A stretch of 64,000 nucleotides of DNA from Staphylococcus borealis (GCF_001224225.1 NZ_CUEE01000002.1:62001-126000), one strand, 5' to 3'. Numbered from the stretch's first letter, positions 8,777-20,249 are shown. Numbers and translations are program-made. Notes: a model not told the origin generated them from the letters alone.

Positions 8777-10958
8777 GTTTATCGAACCTAGTATTGAAGA
8801 AATTAAGCTTGAAAAATTGTATCAAGATATGGGCTTAAGTGACGCGGAATATAACAAAGTGTGTGAAATATTAGGGAGAGAACCTAACTTTACAGAAGTA
8901 GGCATCTTCTCAGTGATGTGGAGTGAACATTGCTCTTATAAACACTCTAAACCATTCTTAAAGCAATTTCCGACAACAGGTGAACATGTCTTAATGGGAC
9001 CTGGTGAAGGTGCAGGTGTAGTAGATATAGGAGACAACCAAGCAGTTGTGTTTAAAGTTGAATCACATAACCATCCATCTGCTATTGAACCTTATCAAGG
9101 TGCTGCAACAGGTGTAGGTGGCATCATTAGAGATATTGTATCAATTGGAGCTAGACCTATTAATTTATTAAATAGCTTGCGTTTCGGTGAATTGTCAGTG
9201 AAACAAAACCAACGTTTACTTAAAGGTGTTGTTCGTGGTATTGGCGGTTACGGTAATTGTATCGGTATTCCAACAACAGCTGGAGAAATTGAATTTGATG
9301 ATCGCTATGATGGTAATCCGTTAGTCAATGATATGTGTGTCGGTGTGATTGATCATGACATGATCCAAAAAGGAACTGCTAAAGGTGAAGGTAACTCGGT
9401 TATATATGTAGGACTCAAAACAGGTCGTGATGGTATTCATGGTGCCACTTTTGCATCTGAAGAGTTGACTGAAGAAAGTGAAAGTAAACGTCCGTCAGTT
9501 CAAATTGGGGATCCATTTGTAGGTAAAAAACTTATGGAAGCAACATTAGAAGCGATTACTTTTGACGAATTAGTTGGTATTCAAGATATGGGTGCCGCTG
9601 GTTTAACATCTTCATCATCAGAAATGGCAGCTAAAGGTGGCAGCGGTCTAGAATTACATTTAGATAAAGTGCCTACACGTGAACCAGGTATTTCACCTTA
9701 TGAAATGATGCTTTCTGAAACGCAAGAACGAATGTTACTAGTCGTTGAAAAAGGTACTGAACAAAAATTCTTAGATTTATTTGAAAAACACGAATTAGAT
9801 AGTGCGGTAATTGGTAAAGTAACGAACACTGACCGCTTCGTACTTAAATATGAAGATGAGCTATTTGCAGATATCCCTGTGCAATCTCTTGCAGATGAAG
9901 CACCGGTTTATGTGCTAGAGGGTGAAGATAAAGAATACAACACATCAAAAAATGACTATAGTTCAATCCATGTTCAAGATGTCTTTGAAAAACTTTTAAA
10001 ACACCCAACAATTGCTTCTAAACATTATTTATATGAACAATATGATCAACAAGTTGGTGCAAATACGATTATCAAACCAGGACTACAGTCATCAGTTGTT
10101 CGTGTAGAAGGTACGAATAAAGCTATTGCATCTACGATAGACGGTGAAGCACGTTACGTATTTAACCAACCGTATGAGGGCGGAAAAATGGTCGTTGCAG
10201 AAGCTTATCGTAATTTAATTGCTGTAGGTGCTACACCACTAGCTATGACAGACTGCTTAAACTATGGTTCACCAGAAAAGAAAGAAATCTATCAACAATT
10301 GATTGATTCAACGAAGGGCATGTCAGAAGCGTGTGAAGTATTAAAAACACCAGTTGTTTCAGGTAACGTTTCTCTTTATAACGAAACACGTGGCACATCC
10401 ATTTTCCCAACGCCTGTCGTAGGAATGGTTGGATTAATTGAAGATATTAATTACCTTAATGACTTCCACCCTGAAGCTGGCCATAAATTGTATTTAGTTG
10501 GTGAAACAAGAGATGACTTTGGCGGTAGTCAAATTGAAAAATTATTGTACGGTAAAGTGAATCATGAATTTGAAGCGATTGATTTAAGTGATGAAGTTGC
10601 TAAAGGAGAAGCGGTTAAAAATGCGATTCGAAATGGCGTGGCTTCACACGTACAAACAGTAGGTAAAGGTGGTTTATTAATCACTTTAGCACGCTTAAGT
10701 GCGCACTACAGTTTAGGGTTAGAAGCTTCAGTTGATCTTACAGATGCACAATTGTTTAGTGAAACGCAAGGTCGATATATCATTGCTGTTAAAGAAGGTC
10801 AGGCTTTAAATATTGACGATGCTATAGAAATTGGTCAATTAACAGATGTTGATGAATTTAAAGTAACGAATGCTCAAAGTTCGATTGTTGAAAAAGTCTC
10901 AGATATTAAAGAAAGTTGGGAAGGAGCAATTGCACAATGTTTAACTACAGTGGATTAA
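8769..10958 (+). CDS. purL: FGAM synthase large subunit PurL
   Basis: ATP-dependent synthetase subunit that turns FGAR and ammonia into FGAM. 729 aa, the short form that needs PurS and PurQ. Duplicated AIRS-like halves are visible: [45 protein letters not shown] in the first half; [22 protein letters not shown] and [14 protein letters not shown] in the second. The last 22 bases overlap purF, whose ribosome site AAGGAG lies within purL. Confidence 0.98.
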   Translation: MSKFIEPSIEEIKLEKLYQDMGLSDAEYNKVCEILGREPNFTEVGIFSVMWSEHCSYKHSKPFLKQFPTTGEHVLMGPGEGAGVVDIGDNQAVVFKVESHNHPSAIEPYQGAATGVGGIIRDIVSIGARPINLLNSLRFGELSVKQNQRLLKGVVRGIGGYGNCIGIPTTAGEIEFDDRYDGNPLVNDMCVGVIDHDMIQKGTAKGEGNSVIYVGLKTGRDGIHGATFASEELTEESESKRPSVQIGDPFVGKKLMEATLEAITFDELVGIQDMGAAGLTSSSSEMAAKGGSGLELHLDKVPTREPGISPYEMMLSETQERMLLVVEKGTEQKFLDLFEKHELDSAVIGKVTNTDRFVLKYEDELFADIPVQSLADEAPVYVLEGEDKEYNTSKNDYSSIHVQDVFEKLLKHPTIASKHYLYEQYDQQVGANTIIKPGLQSSVVRVEGTNKAIASTIDGEARYVFNQPYEGGKMVVAEAYRNLIAVGATPLAMTDCLNYGSPEKKEIYQQLIDSTKGMSEACEVLKTPVVSGNVSLYNETRGTSIFPTPVVGMVGLIEDINYLNDFHPEAGHKLYLVGETRDDFGGSQIEKLLYGKVNHEFEAIDLSDEVAKGEAVKNAIRNGVASHVQTVGKGGLLITLARLSAHYSLGLEASVDLTDAQLFSETQGRYIIAVKEGQALNIDDAIEIGQLTDVDEFKVTNAQSSIVEKVSDIKESWEGAIAQCLTTVD

Positions 10959-12421
10959 ACGAGGAATGTGGTGTATTCGGCATTTGGAATCATTCAGAAG
11001 CCGCTCAATTGACTTATATGGGACTTCACAGTTTGCAACATCGTGGTCAAGAAGGTGCAGGTATCGTTGTATCAGATGGAGAAGTTTTAAAAGGTGAACG
11101 TGGTCTTGGATTGTTAACAGAAGCAATTAAAGGTGACCAAATGGATCAACTTAAAAATGGTCACAACGCGATTGGCCATGTTCGCTATGCGACTTCAGGT
11201 AATAAAGGTATTGAAAATATACAACCATTCTTGTATCACTTTTACGATATGAGTGTTGCGATCTGCCATAATGGTAATTTAATTAATGCACAGACATTGC
11301 GTCAATATTTGGAAAAACACGGTGCGATATTCCATTCATCATCCGACACTGAAGTGATTATGCATTTAATACGTAGAAGTAAGGCACCCACTTTTGAAGA
11401 AGCATTAAAAGAAAGTTTACGCCAAATTAAAGGTGGCTTCACCTTTGCAATTCTTACTAAAGATGCATTATATGGCGCTGTTGACCCTAATGCGATTCGT
11501 CCGTTAGTCGTTGGCAAAATGCAAGACGGTACGTACATCTTAGCTAGTGAAACATGTGCCATTGATGTATTAGGTGCAGAATATGTGCAAGACATCCATG
11601 CTGGAGAATACGTTGTGATTAACGATGAAGGTATTGAGGTTAAATCATATACAAGTCATACGAATACAGCTATATCAGCGATGGAATACATTTATTTTGC
11701 GCGACCTGATTCAACCATCGCGGGTAAAAATGTCCACGCAGTACGCAAAGCATCTGGAAAGAAATTAGCACAAGAAAGCCCTGCAGATGCAGATATGGTC
11801 ATTGGTGTACCCAACTCCTCATTATCAGCGGCAAGTGGCTATGCTGAAGAAAGTCATTTACCTTATGAAATGGGCTTAGTAAAAAATCAATATGTTGCTC
11901 GCACATTTATTCAACCGACACAAGAGTTAAGGGAGCAAGGTGTTCGCGTTAAATTATCAGCAGTTAAAGATATTGTAGAAGGAAAGCGCATTGTCTTAGT
12001 TGATGATTCAATTGTACGTGGCACGACGAGTAAGCGTATTGTCAGAATGTTAAAAGATTCTGGAGCTAAAGAAGTGCATGTCAGAATTGCTTCACCAGAA
12101 TTTATGTTTCCTAGCTTTTACGGAATTGATGTTTCAACGACTGCCGAACTTATTTCAGCAAGCAAGTCACCTGAAGAAATTTGTGATTATATCGGTGCAG
12201 ACTCGCTATCTTATTTAAGTGTAGACGGTTTAATCGAGTCAATTGGGTTGGATTATGATGCACCATATAGCGGATTATGTGTAGAGAGCTTTACAGGTGA
12301 CTATCCAGCAGGACTGTTTGATTATGAAGAGAAATATTATAAGAACTTAAGTCAACGTCAACAAGATTATATCAATAATCATAAACACTACTTTGATAGA
12401 GAGGGTAATATTCATGTCTAA
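10937..12421 (+). CDS. purF: Amidophosphoribosyltransferase
   Basis: First committed step: PRPP and glutamine give phosphoribosylamine. 494 aa from the ATG eight to nine bases after AAGGAG. The N-terminal [11 protein letters not shown] is a propeptide; Cys11 becomes the N-terminal glutaminase nucleophile after cleavage, as in the Bacillus enzyme. [12 protein letters not shown] is the PRPP-binding loop, and [14 protein letters not shown] lies near the C-terminus, where the Bacillus enzyme has Cys ligands of its FeS cluster. Known target of nucleotide feedback. Overlaps purM by eight bases. Confidence 0.98.
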   Translation: MFNYSGLNEECGVFGIWNHSEAAQLTYMGLHSLQHRGQEGAGIVVSDGEVLKGERGLGLLTEAIKGDQMDQLKNGHNAIGHVRYATSGNKGIENIQPFLYHFYDMSVAICHNGNLINAQTLRQYLEKHGAIFHSSSDTEVIMHLIRRSKAPTFEEALKESLRQIKGGFTFAILTKDALYGAVDPNAIRPLVVGKMQDGTYILASETCAIDVLGAEYVQDIHAGEYVVINDEGIEVKSYTSHTNTAISAMEYIYFARPDSTIAGKNVHAVRKASGKKLAQESPADADMVIGVPNSSLSAASGYAEESHLPYEMGLVKNQYVARTFIQPTQELREQGVRVKLSAVKDIVEGKRIVLVDDSIVRGTTSKRIVRMLKDSGAKEVHVRIASPEFMFPSFYGIDVSTTAELISASKSPEEICDYIGADSLSYLSVDGLIESIGLDYDAPYSGLCVESFTGDYPAGLFDYEEKYYKNLSQRQQDYINNHKHYFDREGNIHV

Positions 12422-13445
12422 AGCATACGAACAATCAGGTGTTGATATTCACGCAGGTTATGAAGCAGTAGAGAGAATGTCCAGTCATGTGAAACGTACG
12501 ATGCGTAAAGAAGTATTAGGTGGTTTAGGTGGATTTGGTGCTACTTTTGATTTATCGCAATTAAATATGAAAGCACCCGTCTTAGTTTCTGGCACAGATG
12601 GTGTAGGGACTAAATTGAAATTGGCTATTGATCATGACAAACATGACACAATCGGTATAGATGCGGTTGCAATGTGCGTGAACGATATTTTAACTACGGG
12701 TGCGGAACCACTATACTTTTTAGATTATATTGCAACAAATAAAGTTGTCCCAGAAGTTATTGAACAAATCGTAAAAGGCGTCAGTGATGGTTGTGAAGAA
12801 ACAAATACTGCACTTATTGGTGGTGAAACGGCAGAAATGGGTGAGATGTACCACGAAGGTGAGTACGATCTTGCTGGGTTTGCTGTGGGTGCAGTTGAGA
12901 AAGACGCATACATTGATGGCTCAGCGATTGAAGCTGGACAAGCCATTATTGGTTTAGCTTCAAATGGGATTCACTCTAATGGTTATAGTTTGGTACGTAA
13001 ATTAATTAAAGAATCAGGTATTGATTTAAATGATGACTTTGATGGTCGTTCGTACTTAGAAACGTTTCTAGCACCAACGCAGCTCTATGTAAAACCTATT
13101 CTTGCTCTAAAAAAAGTTGTTCAAATTAAAGGAATGAATCATATCACTGGTGGTGGTTTTTATGAGAATATTCCACGAGGGTTGCCAGAAGGTTTAGCAG
13201 CTAACATTGATACACAAGCATTTCCAACACCAAATGTATTTAATTGGCTACAACAACAAGCCAATATAGATACTAAAGAAATGTACAATGTCTTTAATAT
13301 GGGGATTGGTTTTACTGTCATAATCGATAAAAAAGATGTTGCGCAATCACTTGATATTTTAAAACAAGAGGGTATAGCTGCTTTCGAAATAGGTGAAATT
13401 ATTGAAGACAAAGACACACCTATTCATCTTGAGGGGGTAGAGTAG
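12414..13445 (+). CDS. purM: AIR synthase (FGAM cyclo-ligase)
   Basis: Closes the imidazole ring of FGAM using ATP. 343 aa from the ATG ([12 protein letters not shown]) preceded by GAGAGGGTAATATTC, beginning within the purF end. Motifs: [58 protein letters not shown] and [12 protein letters not shown]. Its TAG shares a base with the purN GTG. Confidence 0.98.
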   Translation: MSKAYEQSGVDIHAGYEAVERMSSHVKRTMRKEVLGGLGGFGATFDLSQLNMKAPVLVSGTDGVGTKLKLAIDHDKHDTIGIDAVAMCVNDILTTGAEPLYFLDYIATNKVVPEVIEQIVKGVSDGCEETNTALIGGETAEMGEMYHEGEYDLAGFAVGAVEKDAYIDGSAIEAGQAIIGLASNGIHSNGYSLVRKLIKESGIDLNDDFDGRSYLETFLAPTQLYVKPILALKKVVQIKGMNHITGGGFYENIPRGLPEGLAANIDTQAFPTPNVFNWLQQQANIDTKEMYNVFNMGIGFTVIIDKKDVAQSLDILKQEGIAAFEIGEIIEDKDTPIHLEGVE

Positions 13446-14011
13446 TGGCTAAAGTAGCAATATTTGCATCTGGTTCAGGTAGTAATTTCGAAAATATTGT
13501 ATTATGCGCAGATAAAGGGGAACTCAATAATATAGAAATTACATCTTTATATACTGATCATCACGATGCGTACTGCGTCAAACGTGCTGAACAATTAAAA
13601 GTAGCTGTCAATATTAATGAACCTAAAGATTTCGAATCAAAAGCAGCCTATGAACAACATGTAATTAAGTTGTTACAACGCGAAGAAGTAGAATGGATTA
13701 TCCTTGCTGGCTATATGCGATTAATTGGGCCTGACTTATTAGAAGCATACGAAGGTAAAATTTTAAATATCCATCCATCATTGTTACCGAAATATAAGGG
13801 GAAAGATGCTATAGGACAAGCATTTAATAGCGGTGATAAGATTACTGGTTCAACGGTTCATTATGTAGATAGTGGCATGGATACGGGAGAAATTATTGAT
13901 CAACGACAATGTGATATTAAATCGGACGATACTAAAGAAGAATTGGAAGAACGTGTTAAACAATTGGAATACGAACTTTATCCAAGTGTTATAGCTAAAG
14001 TTATTAAATAA
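13445..14011 (+). CDS. purN: Phosphoribosylglycinamide formyltransferase
   Basis: Transfers formyl from 10-formyl-THF (the FolD product) to GAR. 188 aa with GTG start, GAGGGGGT just upstream in purM. The catalytic set is visible: ASGSGSNFE at the N-terminus, [12 protein letters not shown] with the Asn/His pair, and [12 protein letters not shown] with the Asp. Normal length for the folate-dependent family. Confidence 0.98.
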   Translation: MAKVAIFASGSGSNFENIVLCADKGELNNIEITSLYTDHHDAYCVKRAEQLKVAVNINEPKDFESKAAYEQHVIKLLQREEVEWIILAGYMRLIGPDLLEAYEGKILNIHPSLLPKYKGKDAIGQAFNSGDKITGSTVHYVDSGMDTGEIIDQRQCDIKSDDTKEELEERVKQLEYELYPSVIAKVIK

Positions 14012-14026
14012 GGAGTTAAGCTAATC

Positions 14027-15505
14027 ATGAAAAAAGCAATTTTAAGTGTCTCAAACAAAAGTGGAATAGTGGAATTTGCTAAATCGTTAATCAAATTAGA
14101 TTATGAACTTTATTCAACTGGAGGAACTAAAGGTGCTTTAGAAGATGCTTCTGTACCAGTGAAATCTGTTTCAGAGTTAACACAATTTCCCGAAATTATG
14201 GATGGCCGTGTTAAAACATTACACCCGGCGGTACATGGTGGTATTTTAGCGGATAGAGATAAACCTGAACATTTAGAACAATTATCGGAACAACATATTG
14301 ATTTAATCGATATGGTGGTAGTGAATTTATATCCTTTTCAAAAAACGGTTGAAAATCCTGATGTGACTGAAGCAGAAGCAATTGAAAACATTGATATTGG
14401 CGGACCTACGATGCTACGTGCTGCAGCTAAAAACTTTAAGCATGTAACGACAATTGTACACCCATCTGATTATAATGAAGTCATCGAGCGTATAAGAGAA
14501 GATCGACTAGATGAAGCGTACCGTAAAGCATTAATGATAAAAGTATTTACACATACAAATGAATATGATCATGCTATTGTAAGCTTCTTTAAAGGAGATA
14601 GCGAACAATTAAGATATGGCGAGAACCCTCAACAATCAGCTCGCTTTGTTCGTACTTCGAATAGTAAACATACTATTGCAGGTGCTAAACAATTACATGG
14701 TAAAGCGTTAAGCTTTAATAATATTAAAGATGCGGATTCAGCACTTTCACTTGTGAAGAAGTTTAGTGAACCAGCTGCTGTTGCCGTTAAACATATGAAC
14801 CCTTGTGGTGTAGGTATTGGCGACAATATTGAAATTGCGTTTAAACATGCTTATGATGCAGATAACCAATCTATTTTTGGTGGCATTATCGCATTAAATA
14901 GAACAGTGACTGCTGAATTAGCAGAAACGTTGCATGCGATATTCTTAGAGGTGGTCATCGCGCCACGATTTACAGATGAAGCTTTAGATATTCTAACGCA
15001 AAAGAAAAATATCCGATTGCTTGAAATTGATATGACGATTGATAATCGTGAAGAAGAATTTGTTTCTGTATCTGGTGGTTATTTAGTCCAAGACAAAGAC
15101 AACTTTGAAGTTGCTAAAGAAGATATGAAAGTTGTAACTGACAAGGCACCTACTGACGATCAGTGGGATGCGATGCTATTAGGTTGGAAAGTAATCCCTT
15201 CTGTAAAAAGTAATGCTGTCATCTTGAGTAATACGAAACAAACGGTAGGGATTGGTGCAGGTCAAATGAATCGTGTTGGCTCTGCAAAAATTGCGTTAGA
15301 GCGTGCAATAGAAATCAATGACAATGTTGCCCTAGTTTCAGATGGTTTCTTCCCAATGGATGATACCGTTGAATTGGCTGCACAGCATGGTATTAAAGCT
15401 ATTATTCAACCGGGTGGTTCAATTAAAGACCAAGATTCAATTGATATGGCGAATAAATATGGCATTGCTATGGTGACAACTGGTATGCGTCACTTCAAGC
15501 ATTAA
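14027..15505 (+). CDS. purH: AICAR transformylase / IMP cyclohydrolase
   Basis: Bifunctional enzyme for the last two steps to IMP, using 10-formyl-THF. 492 aa. The N-terminal MGS-like cyclohydrolase domain (1 to about 150) has [11 protein letters not shown] and [16 protein letters not shown]. The transformylase domain has [24 protein letters not shown] with the catalytic Lys-His, and [26 protein letters not shown]. Separated by only 15 bases from purN. Confidence 0.98.
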   Translation: MKKAILSVSNKSGIVEFAKSLIKLDYELYSTGGTKGALEDASVPVKSVSELTQFPEIMDGRVKTLHPAVHGGILADRDKPEHLEQLSEQHIDLIDMVVVNLYPFQKTVENPDVTEAEAIENIDIGGPTMLRAAAKNFKHVTTIVHPSDYNEVIERIREDRLDEAYRKALMIKVFTHTNEYDHAIVSFFKGDSEQLRYGENPQQSARFVRTSNSKHTIAGAKQLHGKALSFNNIKDADSALSLVKKFSEPAAVAVKHMNPCGVGIGDNIEIAFKHAYDADNQSIFGGIIALNRTVTAELAETLHAIFLEVVIAPRFTDEALDILTQKKNIRLLEIDMTIDNREEEFVSVSGGYLVQDKDNFEVAKEDMKVVTDKAPTDDQWDAMLLGWKVIPSVKSNAVILSNTKQTVGIGAGQMNRVGSAKIALERAIEINDNVALVSDGFFPMDDTVELAAQHGIKAIIQPGGSIKDQDSIDMANKYGIAMVTTGMRHFKH

Positions 15506-15538
15506 TTTGTCATTTAAATAATGGAAGGGGTAATAATG

Positions 15539-16780
15539 ATGAATGTTTTAGTTATCGGAGCGGGTGGCCGCGAACACGCTTTAGCTAATAAATTGCGTCA
15601 ATCACCATTAATTGATCAATTACACGCAATTCCAGGTAATGACGCTATGGTTAATGTTGCAGAAGTGCATACTGACATTGCAGAAAGTGATCATGAAGCC
15701 ATCTTAAACTTTGTTCAAGAAAAGAATATTGAATGGGTAATTGTAGGACCGGAACAACCATTAATTGATGGATTACCAGATCAATTACGACAAGCTAATG
15801 TAAAGGTATTTGGTCCAAATAAGGACGCGGCTCAAATAGAAGGGTCTAAGCTATTTGCTAAACAATTAATGAAAAAATATAATATTCCAACTGCGGATTA
15901 TAAAGAAGTGAATTCTAAAACAGAAGCACTCGACTATATAAAACATTGTGATTTACCTATCGTAGCTAAGAAAGATGGCTTAGCAGCTGGTAAAGGAGTT
16001 ATTATCGCTGATACACGTGAAGCGGCGAAAGAAGCGGTTGAAACACTATATCCGGAAGAGCAGGGTAAAGTGGTATTTGAACAATTTTTAGAGGGTGAAG
16101 AATTCTCTTTAATGACCTTTATTAATGGTGAATATGCAGTTCCGTTTGATTGTATTGCGCAAGACCATAAACGTGCCTTTGATCATGATGAAGGACCTAA
16201 TACTGGTGGTATGGGTGCATATTGTCCAGTGCCTCATATTACTGACGATGTCTTAACACGTACGAATAAAGAAATTGCACAACCTATTGCGAAAGCGATG
16301 AAAGCAGAAGGTTATGATTACTTTGGATTACTTTATATTGGTGCGATTTTAACATCTGAAGGACCCAAAGTGATTGAATTTAATGCACGCTTTGGAGACC
16401 CAGAGGCACAAGTATTGTTAAGTCGATTAGAGAGTGATTTAATGGCTCAAATCGTTGCTTTAGATCGCAAAGAACCAATTAGATTCCAATGGCAAGATGA
16501 CTATGTCGTGGGCGTCATGTTAGCCTCTAAGGGTTATCCAGGAAGTTACGCTAAAGGTGCTAAAGTAACTGGGTTTGAATTGAATGATACTTATTTCGTA
16601 AGTGGTTTACGTAAAGAAGATGATGCTTTTGTTACTTCAGGAGGCAGAGTGATATTAGCTCTTGGAAAAGGTGCAACAATTGAAGATGCACAGAATGTAG
16701 CTTATGACAATGTAGAAAAAATTAAGAGTGATAACCTATTTTATCGTCATGATATTGGAAATAAGGCATTGAATAAGTAA
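15539..16780 (+). CDS. purD: Phosphoribosylamine-glycine ligase
   Basis: Second pathway step: PRA, glycine and ATP give GAR. 413 aa. Tandem ATGs follow GGAAGGGG; the second ([15 protein letters not shown]) has the better spacing and matches the family start. ATP-grasp motifs: [30 protein letters not shown] and [12 protein letters not shown]. Last gene of the operon, ending 11 bases before a strong two-way terminator. Divergent from S. aureus PurD as I recall it. Confidence 0.97.
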   Translation: MNVLVIGAGGREHALANKLRQSPLIDQLHAIPGNDAMVNVAEVHTDIAESDHEAILNFVQEKNIEWVIVGPEQPLIDGLPDQLRQANVKVFGPNKDAAQIEGSKLFAKQLMKKYNIPTADYKEVNSKTEALDYIKHCDLPIVAKKDGLAAGKGVIIADTREAAKEAVETLYPEEQGKVVFEQFLEGEEFSLMTFINGEYAVPFDCIAQDHKRAFDHDEGPNTGGMGAYCPVPHITDDVLTRTNKEIAQPIAKAMKAEGYDYFGLLYIGAILTSEGPKVIEFNARFGDPEAQVLLSRLESDLMAQIVALDRKEPIRFQWQDDYVVGVMLASKGYPGSYAKGAKVTGFELNDTYFVSGLRKEDDAFVTSGGRVILALGKGATIEDAQNVAYDNVEKIKSDNLFYRHDIGNKALNK

Positions 16781-16791
16781 ATGTAAATAAT

Positions 16792-16838
16792 GGAGTGGGA
16801 CGATGAATTCAAAAGAATTCTGTCCCACTCCGTATTTT
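16792..16838. terminator. Bidirectional terminator between purD and ykoC
   Basis: A 10-bp GGAGTGGGAC stem interrupted by a 3/1 internal loop, then a second GAATTC stem, followed by GTATTTTTT on the plus strand. It is the short hairpin module seen at the left end of repeat A and again at 62221. The two genes are convergent here, so it probably ends both. Confidence 0.8.
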
Positions 16839-17648
16839 TTATGAGGTATAACCTGATACACGAGCATCAGTAATCCCAGTGATAGGGAAGTATTGTGAAA
16901 GATAAAATGCGATGATTAATATGGCCACAACGCAAATTACAAATAAAATATCTTTATAAGAAAACGGTGCTTTATAATAATATGTTCTTGGACCATCTTT
17001 GAAGCCTTTAGATTCCATCGCAACAGACAGTTGATGCGCACGACGGATATTTTGACTTAAGATAGGTATTAATAAATGTTTTAGACGTTTAAGCCCTCTA
17101 TAATTTGAAGCATCAATCATTTGATAACGCATTTTAAGCGAACGTCTCAATTGAATAAGTGATGTAAAAATGAGAGGTACCATTCTAATCGCAGCCATAA
17201 ACGCATATGCAATTTTAGGTTTTACTTTTAAATGTTGCATTAGGCTATAAAAAATCATGACAATTTCGGACGTGAGGGCCAATAAAATACCAAACATTGA
17301 CACTGTAATTGTACGTAATGATAAATGCAAGCCACGTACAATACTTTCAGTACTAATTTGAATAATGCCCCATTTAAATAACATATGTGTACCATCACCA
17401 TAAAGAATCATAAATAATGACGATAATAGCGCAAATAGCACAGTGGCTAAAATAAAGGCTCCTGTAATTTTAAATTGCGTACCATTAAATGCCATTAAAA
17501 ATAAAAACATAATAATGGTAATGTAAATCATATAATCAAAATTATGGACAAATATAATGAAAATGAATAGCGCTACACCAAGTAAAAGTTTCGTAATGAT
17601 ATTAACGTCATCTACAAAGGAATAGTGTTTCTTCCAACGTTCAAACAT
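16839..17648 (-). CDS. ykoC: ECF transporter T component (thiamine-precursor uptake)
   Basis: Membrane coupling protein linking the YkoD ATPase to the YkoE substrate-binding subunit. 269 aa from the ATG (MFERWKKHYSFVDD) with GGAAGGTG upstream, overlapping the ykoD end by eight bases. Five or six membrane segments; a cytoplasmic region has AIRMVPLIFTSLIQLRRSLKMR and RRAHQLSVAMESKGF, matching the two conserved Ala-Arg coupling helices of EcfT. The riboswitch upstream of the operon points to thiamine or hydroxymethylpyrimidine as cargo. Confidence 0.88.
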   Translation of the reverse strand: MFERWKKHYSFVDDVNIITKLLLGVALFIFIIFVHNFDYMIYITIIMFLFLMAFNGTQFKITGAFILATVLFALLSSLFMILYGDGTHMLFKWGIIQISTESIVRGLHLSLRTITVSMFGILLALTSEIVMIFYSLMQHLKVKPKIAYAFMAAIRMVPLIFTSLIQLRRSLKMRYQMIDASNYRGLKRLKHLLIPILSQNIRRAHQLSVAMESKGFKDGPRTYYYKAPFSYKDILFVICVVAILIIAFYLSQYFPITGITDARVSGYTS

Positions 17649-19044
17649 GTGATTCACCTTCCTCTTCAATGAGTTGGTTATCTTCGACGATTAAACGACG
17701 TGTTGGATAGCGATGAATGATTTCCGGATCGTGTGTAACCATAATGATGGTTTGACCACTAGAGACGCTTTCTTGGAAAAGTTCAATCAATTGGAATGTA
17801 TTGTGACTATCCAGTCCGAATGTTGGTTCATCTAGCAAGATGATATCGGCTTTTGAACTTAGTGCAGTAGCTACGCTAAGACGTCGTTTCTGACCCATAG
17901 ATAATTCAAATGGATGTTGGTTTTTAACGGCTTCTAAATGCAATAATTTTAAAAGTTTCATCGTTTCATTTTCAGCGATTGAAGGTTCTTGGTGATTATA
18001 ATGAATATATATTTCTTCATAAACTGAATTTGTTATAAATTGTAATTCAGGGTTTTGATAAACGAGATACATATGCTTGGCTGCATCTTTTATTTTCTTC
18101 AATATTGTATTCTTATAAGCCATCGTACCTTCATATTTTATAAGTTGCATCATTGATTCTAACAGCGTTGTTTTACCTGTACCATTTTTCCCAGTTATCG
18201 TAATCCATTCTCCAGAATGAACATTTAATTCGGATGTCTGGAATAATTGTTTTTTACCACGAATAACTTGACCATTCTTAAAAGTAAATAATGTTTCAGC
18301 TTTATTAGCTGGAAATGTAATCGGCTTTGGCGCATGATCCCAAGCATGAGGATGCCAAACGCCAAATTCAGTGAGTAAATGCTCACAGTTTTTTAATATG
18401 TAATCCGGTGTGCCATCTGCTATGATTTGCCCTTCATAATTCAATAAGATGACTCTATCGACATGCTCCCAAATATGTTCAACTTTGTGTTCGACAATAA
18501 GCACAGTTTGATCAGACCATAACTGAATAAGTCGTTGCCACAAATCAGCTGTAGCATCTACATCTAACATGGCAGTAGGCTCATCTAAGAAAAGCGTATT
18601 AGCTTCTTGTAAAATAGTTTCAACAATAGCGAGCTTTTGTTTCATACCGCCACTAAGATGATTGACGAATGTATTGTCCGTAACATTTAAATCAACCGAT
18701 GCTAAAGCATTCTCTATAAGTGCGTCCATTTCATTACGCGGTACTTGCTTATTTTCCAGAACGAAAGCAAGTTCTTCATACACTTTAGGCATACAAAACT
18801 GCGTATCTGGATCTTGAAAGATGACACCGGAATGTGGATCGATTTCAAGTTCATCATATTTCATAGGTAACTCAATTAGATTTGGCACAATGCCACTTAA
18901 AACATTAAGTAATGTGCTTTTACCAGATCCTGAAGGACCTAGTAAAAGCACTTTTTCTTTATCTTTAATTTCAATATTCAAATTATCGAAGATTTTACGT
19001 TCGCCATTCGGATATTTCAGACGTAAATTTTTCGCTTTTAACAC
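17641..19044 (-). CDS. ykoD: ECF transporter duplicated ATPase
   Basis: 467-aa fusion of two ABC ATPase domains, the YkoD form in which one chain replaces EcfA1/EcfA2. GTG start after AAGGGGAAA. Domain 1: GPSGSGKST near residue 36, LSGGMKQKLA and LFLDEPTAMLD. Domain 2: GKNGTGKTT, LSMGQKRRLS (a variant signature with Met for Gly) and ILLLDEPTFGLD. Powers uptake through YkoC and YkoE; middle gene of the TPP-controlled operon. Confidence 0.93.
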   Translation of the reverse strand: MLKAKNLRLKYPNGERKIFDNLNIEIKDKEKVLLLGPSGSGKSTLLNVLSGIVPNLIELPMKYDELEIDPHSGVIFQDPDTQFCMPKVYEELAFVLENKQVPRNEMDALIENALASVDLNVTDNTFVNHLSGGMKQKLAIVETILQEANTLFLDEPTAMLDVDATADLWQRLIQLWSDQTVLIVEHKVEHIWEHVDRVILLNYEGQIIADGTPDYILKNCEHLLTEFGVWHPHAWDHAPKPITFPANKAETLFTFKNGQVIRGKKQLFQTSELNVHSGEWITITGKNGTGKTTLLESMMQLIKYEGTMAYKNTILKKIKDAAKHMYLVYQNPELQFITNSVYEEIYIHYNHQEPSIAENETMKLLKLLHLEAVKNQHPFELSMGQKRRLSVATALSSKADIILLDEPTFGLDSHNTFQLIELFQESVSSGQTIIMVTHDPEIIHRYPTRRLIVEDNQLIEEEGESHV

Positions 19045-19056
19045 TTTAATTTCCCC

Positions 19057-19632
19057 TTATAGGTTGTCGTAGTCTTTTTGAGAAGCAGGGCGGAATAATT
19101 TCGTCACACCTGTTTGATCTAATGCTTTAACAATGAGATAAGATAATAAGCCGGCAATGACAATACCGCTAATAGAACGGAATATAATGAATAAAAGAAG
19201 ATTCCATCCTGCGACTTCAGCTAAATAACCGTAATAATAATCAACTGGAAATGAAATTAATGCAGTTGCTAATCCAGCTAATACAGCAACCATTAATGAT
19301 CTAGATTTGTATTTAAAAATAGCAAAAATAATTTCACAAGCTAAACCTTGAAGAATTGCATATACAATTGTAGGAATATCAAATTTACCCATAACAATTG
19401 TTTCACCAGCACCTGCAGCAAACTCTGCAATAAGTGCAATACCAGGTTTAGGAATAATTAAATATGCGACGATAGCTGCCATAAACCAAACGCCATATGT
19501 TAATTGTTCAATATGAACACCGGCAACTTGCGCCACGTTATACGCAAACCACCATAAGTTATAAATTATCGCAAATACTACTGCAATCAGAACAGTTACA
19601 AGGATTTCTGAAAGCTTTAAACCTTTTGACAT
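19057..19632 (-). CDS. ykoE: ECF transporter S component, thiamine precursor
   Basis: Membrane substrate-binding subunit, 191 aa and about six hydrophobic segments, for the hydroxymethylpyrimidine part of thiamine or a relative. The ATG follows AGGAGG by a 7-base gap; a longer in-frame start lies inside the upstream terminator stem and is rejected. First gene after the TPP riboswitch, 12 bases before ykoD. Substrate is inferred from the riboswitch and the YkoE family, not proved by sequence. Confidence 0.9.
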   Translation of the reverse strand: MSKGLKLSEILVTVLIAVVFAIIYNLWWFAYNVAQVAGVHIEQLTYGVWFMAAIVAYLIIPKPGIALIAEFAAGAGETIVMGKFDIPTIVYAILQGLACEIIFAIFKYKSRSLMVAVLAGLATALISFPVDYYYGYLAEVAGWNLLLFIIFRSISGIVIAGLLSYLIVKALDQTGVTKLFRPASQKDYDNL

Positions 19633-19641
19633 GATATTTCC

Positions 19642-19681
19642 TCCTAAAAAAACGCACAACCATCCGTAGAAAGTTGTGCGT
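19642..19681 (-). terminator. Riboswitch-controlled terminator before ykoE
   Basis: Minus strand: perfect 9-bp stem ACGCACAAC/GTTGTGCGT with a 12-base loop and a run of seven T ending next to the ykoE AGGAGG. The placement between aptamer and start codon is the classic transcription-attenuation design. Confidence 0.88.
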
Positions 19682-19731
19682 GAATTTAAATAAAAAGTTT
19701 TATATGTATTTACTACAATTATTTATATTAG

Positions 19732-19818
19732 CAACACTTTCCTACGCTAGTTTTAACTAGTTCAGGTTCAAAGGGTTCGAGGTAAAACCTCATCTCAGTA
19801 TACACACCCCTAGTGCGT
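19732..19818 (-). promoter_or_regulatory. TPP riboswitch (THI box)
   Basis: The minus strand carries the conserved THI-box parts in order: ACTAGGGGTG, then CTGAGATGAGG, ACCCTTTGAACCTGA, CTAGTT and AACTAGCGTAGGAAAGT. These form the pyrimidine- and pyrophosphate-sensing helices of the TPP aptamer. It precedes a terminator and ykoEDC, so high TPP should stop transcription of the transporter. Confidence 0.96.
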
Positions 19819-19972
19819 TTTATATTTAATTTATTTTAAATGTATGACTTTTATGAATTAATGTCAAGGCGATTTTAATTAAATTAAAAAAATGAGAGAA
19901 AAATCGATATTCATAATGAATGAAACATTATGAATTGATGGCCTTAAATACCATTAAAAATGAAAAGAACTG

Positions 19973-20020
19973 AGAAGCGCATGAAATATAGCGCCATCTC
20001 AGTTCGGTTAGCTACGCAAA
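19973..20020 (+). repeat. Diverged core of repeat A
   Basis: AGAACTGAGAAGCGCATG, then GCGCCATCTCAGTTCGGTTA matches the centre of repeat A with several changes and no flanking hairpin. The gene-free stretch 19633-20064 thus holds the riboswitch, its terminator and this relic. Between the aptamer and the relic (19820-19970) I see only AT-rich sequence. Confidence 0.65.
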
Positions 20021-20064
20021 TGAATGAGTGAAGCTGTAACCTTTATAAATAATTGCTTTAGTAA

Positions 20065-20184
20065 TTAATCTAAAGTGTTTTGAACATCTTTTTTAGTTTG
20101 TTCGATGTCGTCAGTTTTTTCTTCTTTTTGTTCTTTTAATTTTTCTTCTACTTCTTTTGCTTTTTTAGCATCTTCGTTTGTCAT
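20065..20184 (-). CDS. 39-aa charged stress micro-protein
   Basis: Begins MTNEDAKKAKEVEEKLKE and ends KKDVQNTLD. About half the residues are Lys, Glu or Asp, there is no Cys or aromatic residue, and one amphipathic helix or coiled coil is likely. The ATG follows AAGGAGTG with good spacing. A sigma-B-type promoter lies 41 bases upstream (20225-20249), so it is probably a general-stress protein. It resembles short charged CsbD-like or hydrophilic stress proteins only in composition; I cannot assign a family. Single-gene unit convergent with nothing close. The combination of ribosome site, promoter and biased composition makes it a real gene. Confidence 0.8.
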   Translation of the reverse strand: MTNEDAKKAKEVEEKLKEQKEEKTDDIEQTKKDVQNTLD

Positions 20185-20224
20185 AATGAACACTCCTTGT
20201 TAGATTAATGTTTACAATTTAAGT

Positions 20225-20249
20225 TTACCCATATAAAACTAGGATAAAC
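20225..20249 (-). promoter_or_regulatory. Sigma-B-type promoter of the 39-aa gene
   Basis: Minus strand: GTTTAT, 13 bases, GGGTAA. The staphylococcal sigma-B consensus is GTTTWW, 12-15 bases, GGGWAW. Five to six of six bases match in each hexamer at the right spacing and distance to the gene. Confidence 0.72.
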
